A program made the translations under genes and the position numbers. A model generated the notes under the pieces. The model saw only the letters and a program-made list of their open reading frames with translations. It ran no database searches and was not told where the DNA came from. Positions 6,900 to 8,672 of a DNA stretch of 8,672 nucleotides are shown here, piece after piece (within the stretch, counting starts at the first letter, position 1; every line of letters starts with the position of its first letter). The stretch spans positions 1 through 8,672 of the forward strand of contig JAHJAQ010000031.1 in assembly GCA_018813975.1 (NCBI GenBank), read 5' to 3'. Source of the DNA: Microcaldota archaeon (GTDB lineage Archaea > Iainarchaeota > Iainarchaeia > Iainarchaeales > JAGVWC01).

Positions 6900-6908
6900 T
6901 ACATAAAA
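6900..6908 (-). promoter_or_regulatory. TATA-like box for the serine hydrolase gene
   Basis: TTTTATGTA on the minus strand is centred about 25 bp before the ATG at 6879, again leaderless spacing. It begins only six bases after the 3' end of tRNA-Pro, so tRNA termination and hydrolase initiation share the same 34 bp. Confidence 0.45.
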
Positions 6909-6913
6909 TGATT

Positions 6914-6986
6914 TGGGGCGTGGAGGATTTGAACCCCCGTCCCAAGCACCCGAGGCTTGAATCCTACCAGACTAGACTAACGCCCC
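6914..6986 (-). tRNA. tRNA-Pro (anticodon CGG)
   Basis: A 73-nt tRNA folds completely. Acceptor GGGGCGT pairs with ACGCCCC, with discriminator A. The D arm is GTCT/GGAT with AGTCTGGTA loop including the GG pair. The anticodon stem CAAGC/GCTTG closes the loop CTCGGGT, giving anticodon CGG, which reads the proline codon CCG. A 4-nt variable region is followed by the T arm GGGGG/CCTCC with loop TTCAAAT. No intron is present and CCA is not encoded, so CCA must be added after transcription. It lies between padR and the serine hydrolase gene on the same strand, with a hairpin directly abutting its 5' end. Confidence 0.95.
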
Positions 6987-7004
6987 ACACCGTTTCGCCG
7001 GTGT
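6987..7004 (-). other. Hairpin abutting the 5' end of tRNA-Pro
   Basis: ACACCG (6987-6992) and CGGTGT (6999-7004) form a perfect 6-bp GC-rich stem with a 6-nt loop (GCGAAA on the minus strand). The hairpin ends at the base before tRNA nucleotide 1, so in a precursor transcript it would stack next to the acceptor stem at the RNase P site. Confidence 0.55.
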
Positions 7005-7012
7005 AACACGAA

Positions 7013-7045
7013 ATACTATCAGGTTCTTTCAGAACCCGATACTAT
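7013..7045 (-). other. Long imperfect hairpin in the tRNA-Pro leader
   Basis: Arms ATACTATC (7013-7020) and GATACTAT (7038-7045) flank an inner stem GGTTCT/AGAACC with a 3-nt loop. The outer arms have one mismatch. The junction pair is G-U if transcribed on the minus strand but A-C on the plus strand, which favours a minus-strand RNA leading into tRNA-Pro. It may be a structured leader, a separate small RNA, or a DNA site. It matches no RNA family I recognise. Confidence 0.45.
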
Positions 7046-7061
7046 ATCCTTTTGAAAAGCA

Positions 7062-7072
7062 GTTTTTATATT
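7062..7072 (-). promoter_or_regulatory. TATA-like box for the tRNA-Pro transcription unit
   Basis: AATATAAAAAC on the minus strand overlaps the padR stop codon. At archaeal spacing it would start transcription near 7041, inside the outer arm of the leader hairpin and about 55 bp before tRNA-Pro. A second candidate, GATATAGTA near 7043-7051, would start nearer 7021. Confidence 0.35.
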
Positions 7073-7385
7073 AAATGGATTTACTTTTTTGGACTAATAG
7101 TTTTTTAGCGGTATCCAATAATTTTTCGCCTAGCACAGTAATTGAATAAACCACTTTGTTGCCTTCTTTTTGACTCGAAACAAAACCCCTGGACTGTAAC
7201 TTGTATAGCACCACGTATGCGGTAACATTTCCCGGCAAAAAACCAAATTCGCTTTCAATCTTTTTGCGCAAAGTATACGCGTGGCTCTCTTCTTTTTTGA
7301 GCATGGAAAGCACAAAAACCCATAATAGCTCTACCCCGAGCTTTTTTTCCAATCGCTTGATTTCGGGCGAATTGTCGAGTTTCAT
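7071..7385 (-). CDS. PadR-like winged-helix transcriptional regulator
   Basis: This 104-residue protein is a small PadR-type winged helix-turn-helix regulator. The pattern is VELLWVFVLSML (18-29), SHAYTLRKKIESEFG (34-48, family HGYEL-like segment), then LPGNVTAYVVLYKLQSRGFV (50-69) as recognition helix and wing approach, the basic wing KEGNKVVYSITVLGEKLL (73-90), and a short C-terminal helix that would mediate dimerisation. PadR proteins usually repress an adjacent divergent gene and themselves. An in-frame ATG exists at 7427, but its 14 extra residues have no family support and would place the start upstream of the TATA-like box (7408-7415). The ATG at 7385 lies 26 bp after that box and is chosen. 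The divergent neighbour is ino1, and two near-identical elements in the shared promoter are candidate operators. No effector can be inferred. Confidence 0.82.
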   Translation of the reverse strand: MKLDNSPEIKRLEKKLGVELLWVFVLSMLKKEESHAYTLRKKIESEFGFLPGNVTAYVVLYKLQSRGFVSSQKEGNKVVYSITVLGEKLLDTAKKLLVQKSKSI

Positions 7386-7407
7386 GCCAAAATCGAGTAA
7401 CAAAAGG

Positions 7408-7415
7408 CTTTTATA
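7408..7415 (-). promoter_or_regulatory. TATA-like box for padR
   Basis: TATAAAAG on the minus strand is centred about 26 bp before the ATG at 7385, which supports that start and a leaderless padR transcript. It lies almost entirely in the left copy of the tandem repeat, so a bound repressor would block it. Confidence 0.55.
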
Positions 7416-7446
7416 GTGGTAAAACAACTATTTTATAGCTGTAAAA
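7409..7446. promoter_or_regulatory. Tandem operator candidate between padR and ino1
   Basis: Two 16-bp elements, TTTTATAGTGGTAAAA (7409-7424) and TTTTATAGCTGTAAAA (7431-7446), match at 14 of 16 positions and lie exactly 22 bp apart, two helical turns. Each is an inverted repeat of the form TTTTA-N6-TAAAA. The right copy extends to a perfect 8-bp arm pair, CTATTTTA (7428-7435) and TAAAATAG (7442-7449). The left copy covers the padR TATA-like box and the right copy covers the ino1 box. This geometry suits two dimers of one regulator on the same DNA face, controlling both genes. PadR as the binder is an inference from adjacency. Confidence 0.6.
7429..7437 (+). promoter_or_regulatory. TATA-like box for ino1
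   Basis: TATTTTATA is centred about 27 bp before the GTG at 7460, implying a start site at or beside that codon and a leaderless mRNA. It lies within the right copy of the tandem inverted repeat. Confidence 0.5.
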
Positions 7447-7459
7447 TAGGGGTGTTTTG

Positions 7460-8596
7460 GTGGGAAAAATTCGAGTTGCGATTGCTGGAGTAGGGAACTG
7501 TGCTTCTTCTCTTGTGCAAGGCATTTTTTATTATCAAAACGTAACAGAAAAGAATGATCGGGTTCCTGGTTTAATGCATAATGTTTTTGGTGATTATAAG
7601 ATTTCCGATATTGAATTGGTTGCCGCTTTTGATGTGGATGCGCGAAAAGTGGGTAAGGATCTTTCTCAAGCGATTTTTGAAAAACCCAATTGCACTACGA
7701 TATTTCAAAAAGAGATTCCGCATTTAGGAGTTACCGTTCAACGTGGTCCTGTATTGGATGGGGTTGCAGGGCATTATAATCAGTATCCAGAAGAACGCGG
7801 TTTTGTGGTAGAAGAACAACAAGAAGCCGTTGATGTGGCCCAAGTTTTGAAAGAAAAACAAGTGGATGTTTTGATTAATTATATGCCGGTGGGAAGTCAA
7901 AAAGCAACTGAATATTATGCCAATGCGTGTTTGAAGGCTGGTTGTGGCATGGTTAATTGTATGCCGGTTTTTATTGCTTCGACAAAAGAATGGGCAGAAA
8001 AGTTTGAAAAAGCAGGCCTTCCTATCGTGGGAGATGATATTAAATCACAGTTAGGCGCTACAATCGTGCATCGGGTTTTAGCACGGTTAGCGGATACTCG
8101 TGGAATCAAAATTAAGGGAACCTACCAATTGAATGTTGGGGGTAATACGGATTTTTTGAATATGAAAGAACAATCTCGTCTTACAAGCAAAAAGATCTCT
8201 AAAACTGAAGCGGTTCAAAGCCAGTTGGGTGTTCCGCTTGCTTGGAATCAGATTCATGTCGGGCCAAGTGATTATGTTCCTTTTTTGAATGATAATAAGG
8301 TTTGTTTTTTGCGGATATAGGGCGGCCAGTTTGGCGATGTTCCAATGAACATTGAAATGCGTTTATCTGTTGAGGATTCTCCGAATAGTGCCGGGGTGGT
8401 TATTGATGCCTTGCGTGCCGTAAAAATTGGCTTGGATCGAAAGATTGGTGGTTTTTTGGAAGGGCCAAGTGCTTATTTTATGAAACACCCTCCCATTCAA
8501 TATTCTGATGAACAAGCCATGCAAATGGTAGAAGCATTTATTGTGGGAAAAGAAAAAGCAGTTGTAAAAGAATTGGCACGTGAATCTAAATTATAG
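7460..8596 (+). pseudogene. ino1: Myo-inositol-1-phosphate synthase, interrupted by an in-frame TAG
   Basis: This enzyme isomerises glucose 6-phosphate to 1L-myo-inositol 1-phosphate using NAD, supplying inositol for archaeal phospholipids or solutes; it is cytosolic. Family marks are the NAD-binding IRVAIAGVGNCASSLVQG (4-21), FDVDARKVGKD (57-67), NYMPVGS (140-146), NCMPVFIAS (166-174), GDDIKSQLGAT (191-201, conserved Lys195), NVGGNTDFLNM (225-235), HVGPSDYVPFLND (266-278), then after the break GDVPMNIEMRLSVEDSPNSAGVVIDALRA and PSAYFMKHPP. The frame is continuous over 379 codons except for TAG at 8318-8320 (codon 287), where relatives have Glu of an EGR motif; the next residues are GGQFG, so the Arg is altered too. 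A product stopped there lacks part of the catalytic domain. GTG at 7460 is preferred over TTG at 7457 because it fits relatives (M-x-KIRVAI) and the promoter spacing. Regulation by the divergent PadR is likely. Confidence 0.9.
8318..8320 (+). other. In-frame amber codon in ino1
   Basis: The reading runs CGG ATA TAG GGC GGC CAG TTT GGC, that is R-I-stop-G-G-Q-F-G, in the same frame on both sides. Conserved family sequence resumes immediately, so this is a point change and not a frameshift. A single G-to-T change from GAG (Glu) would explain it. Confidence 0.85.
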
Positions 8597-8672
8597 CTTC
8601 CCAATTTTGCCAAAGTAGTATGGTTTGTCTTCTATTGCCCATACCTCAAATTCTTCCAGCTCCTGTAAGAAT
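8591..8672 (-). CDS. C-terminus of an unrecognised protein (5' partial)
   Basis: An open frame enters from the right edge on the minus strand and gives 26 complete codons ending in EVWAIEDKPYYFGKIGKL and TAA at 8593-8591. Its composition (acidic helix, then aromatic and glycine-rich end) looks protein-like. The placement convergent with ino1, with a 6-bp overlap of the two stop regions, is normal for a compact genome. The piece is too short to assign a family. It could be a chance open frame, but the plus strand offers no good alternative there. Confidence 0.5.
   Translation of the reverse strand, partial: FLQELEEFEVWAIEDKPYYFGKIGKL

Noticed and set aside
7013..7045. C/D box or H/ACA guide RNA in the tRNA-Pro leader
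   Set aside because: CTGA occurs twice but no convincing C box (RTGATGA) is present, and no K-turn or properly spaced ACA element could be defined.
7386..7427. Longer start for padR at 7427
   Set aside because: It would lie upstream of its own TATA-like box and inside the operator; the extra 14 residues have no PadR similarity.
8318..8320. TAG as a genetic-code reassignment (for example pyrrolysine) in this organism
   Set aside because: TAG is the natural terminator of at least five genes in the window, and no suppressor tRNA or pyl gene is present here. Site-specific readthrough cannot be excluded, but recoding is not supported.
1..8672. CRISPR array, insertion sequence, prophage or defence cassette
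   Set aside because: No regularly spaced repeats, transposase-like ORF, terminal inverted repeats or phage genes are visible; every sizeable ORF belongs to housekeeping or small regulatory families.

Overview
The window looks like a piece of an AT-rich archaeal chromosome. The evidence is a stand-alone methionyl-tRNA synthetase C-terminal (EMAP/Trbp111-type) tRNA-binding protein, an archaeal-type TraB membrane protein, a tRNA gene without encoded CCA, T-tract terminators, and TATA-like boxes centred about 25-28 bp before several start codons, as expected for leaderless archaeal transcripts. A small DPANN-type or other uncultivated archaeon is possible, but the lineage cannot be fixed from this window. 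Most genes are housekeeping or metabolic. I see no mobile element, CRISPR array or defence cassette, and no gene-free stretch over 300 bases; the longest spacers are about 107 bp (1917-2023) and 84 bp (6987-7070).

Layout, left to right. The C-terminal part of a YbaK-type aminoacyl-tRNA deacylase (+) enters from the left edge and converges on a SufS-type cysteine desulfurase (-) broken by a one-base frameshift. A short AT-rich divergent promoter region separates sufS from the small tRNA-binding protein (+), which ends in a long T-rich terminator. A PurD-like ATP-grasp ligase (+) follows and converges on a tail of minus-strand genes: TraB-family membrane protein, CTP synthase (pyrG) and an RBBP9/YdeN-type serine hydrolase. 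Upstream of these on the same strand lie tRNA-Pro(CGG), with an unusual structured leader, and a small PadR-like repressor. The PadR gene is divergent from myo-inositol-1-phosphate synthase (ino1, +), whose reading frame is interrupted by an in-frame TAG. The last bases hold the C-terminus of an unrecognised minus-strand gene that overlaps the ino1 stop.

How the parts fit. The genes are mostly independent units with their own promoters rather than one pathway operon: sulfur mobilisation (SufS), translation (YbaK, tRNA-binding protein, tRNA-Pro), pyrimidine nucleotides (PyrG) and inositol phosphate for lipid or solute synthesis (Ino1). The clearest regulatory logic is at padR/ino1. Two near-identical 16-bp elements exactly 22 bp apart each cover one of the two divergent TATA boxes, suggesting one regulator controls both genes.

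The points most worth a second look are the tandem padR/ino1 operator, the amber codon in ino1, the frameshift in sufS, the hairpin-rich leader of tRNA-Pro, and the PurD-like ligase with an altered metal-site motif. Two lesions in conserved genes within 8.7 kb leave open sequencing or assembly error.
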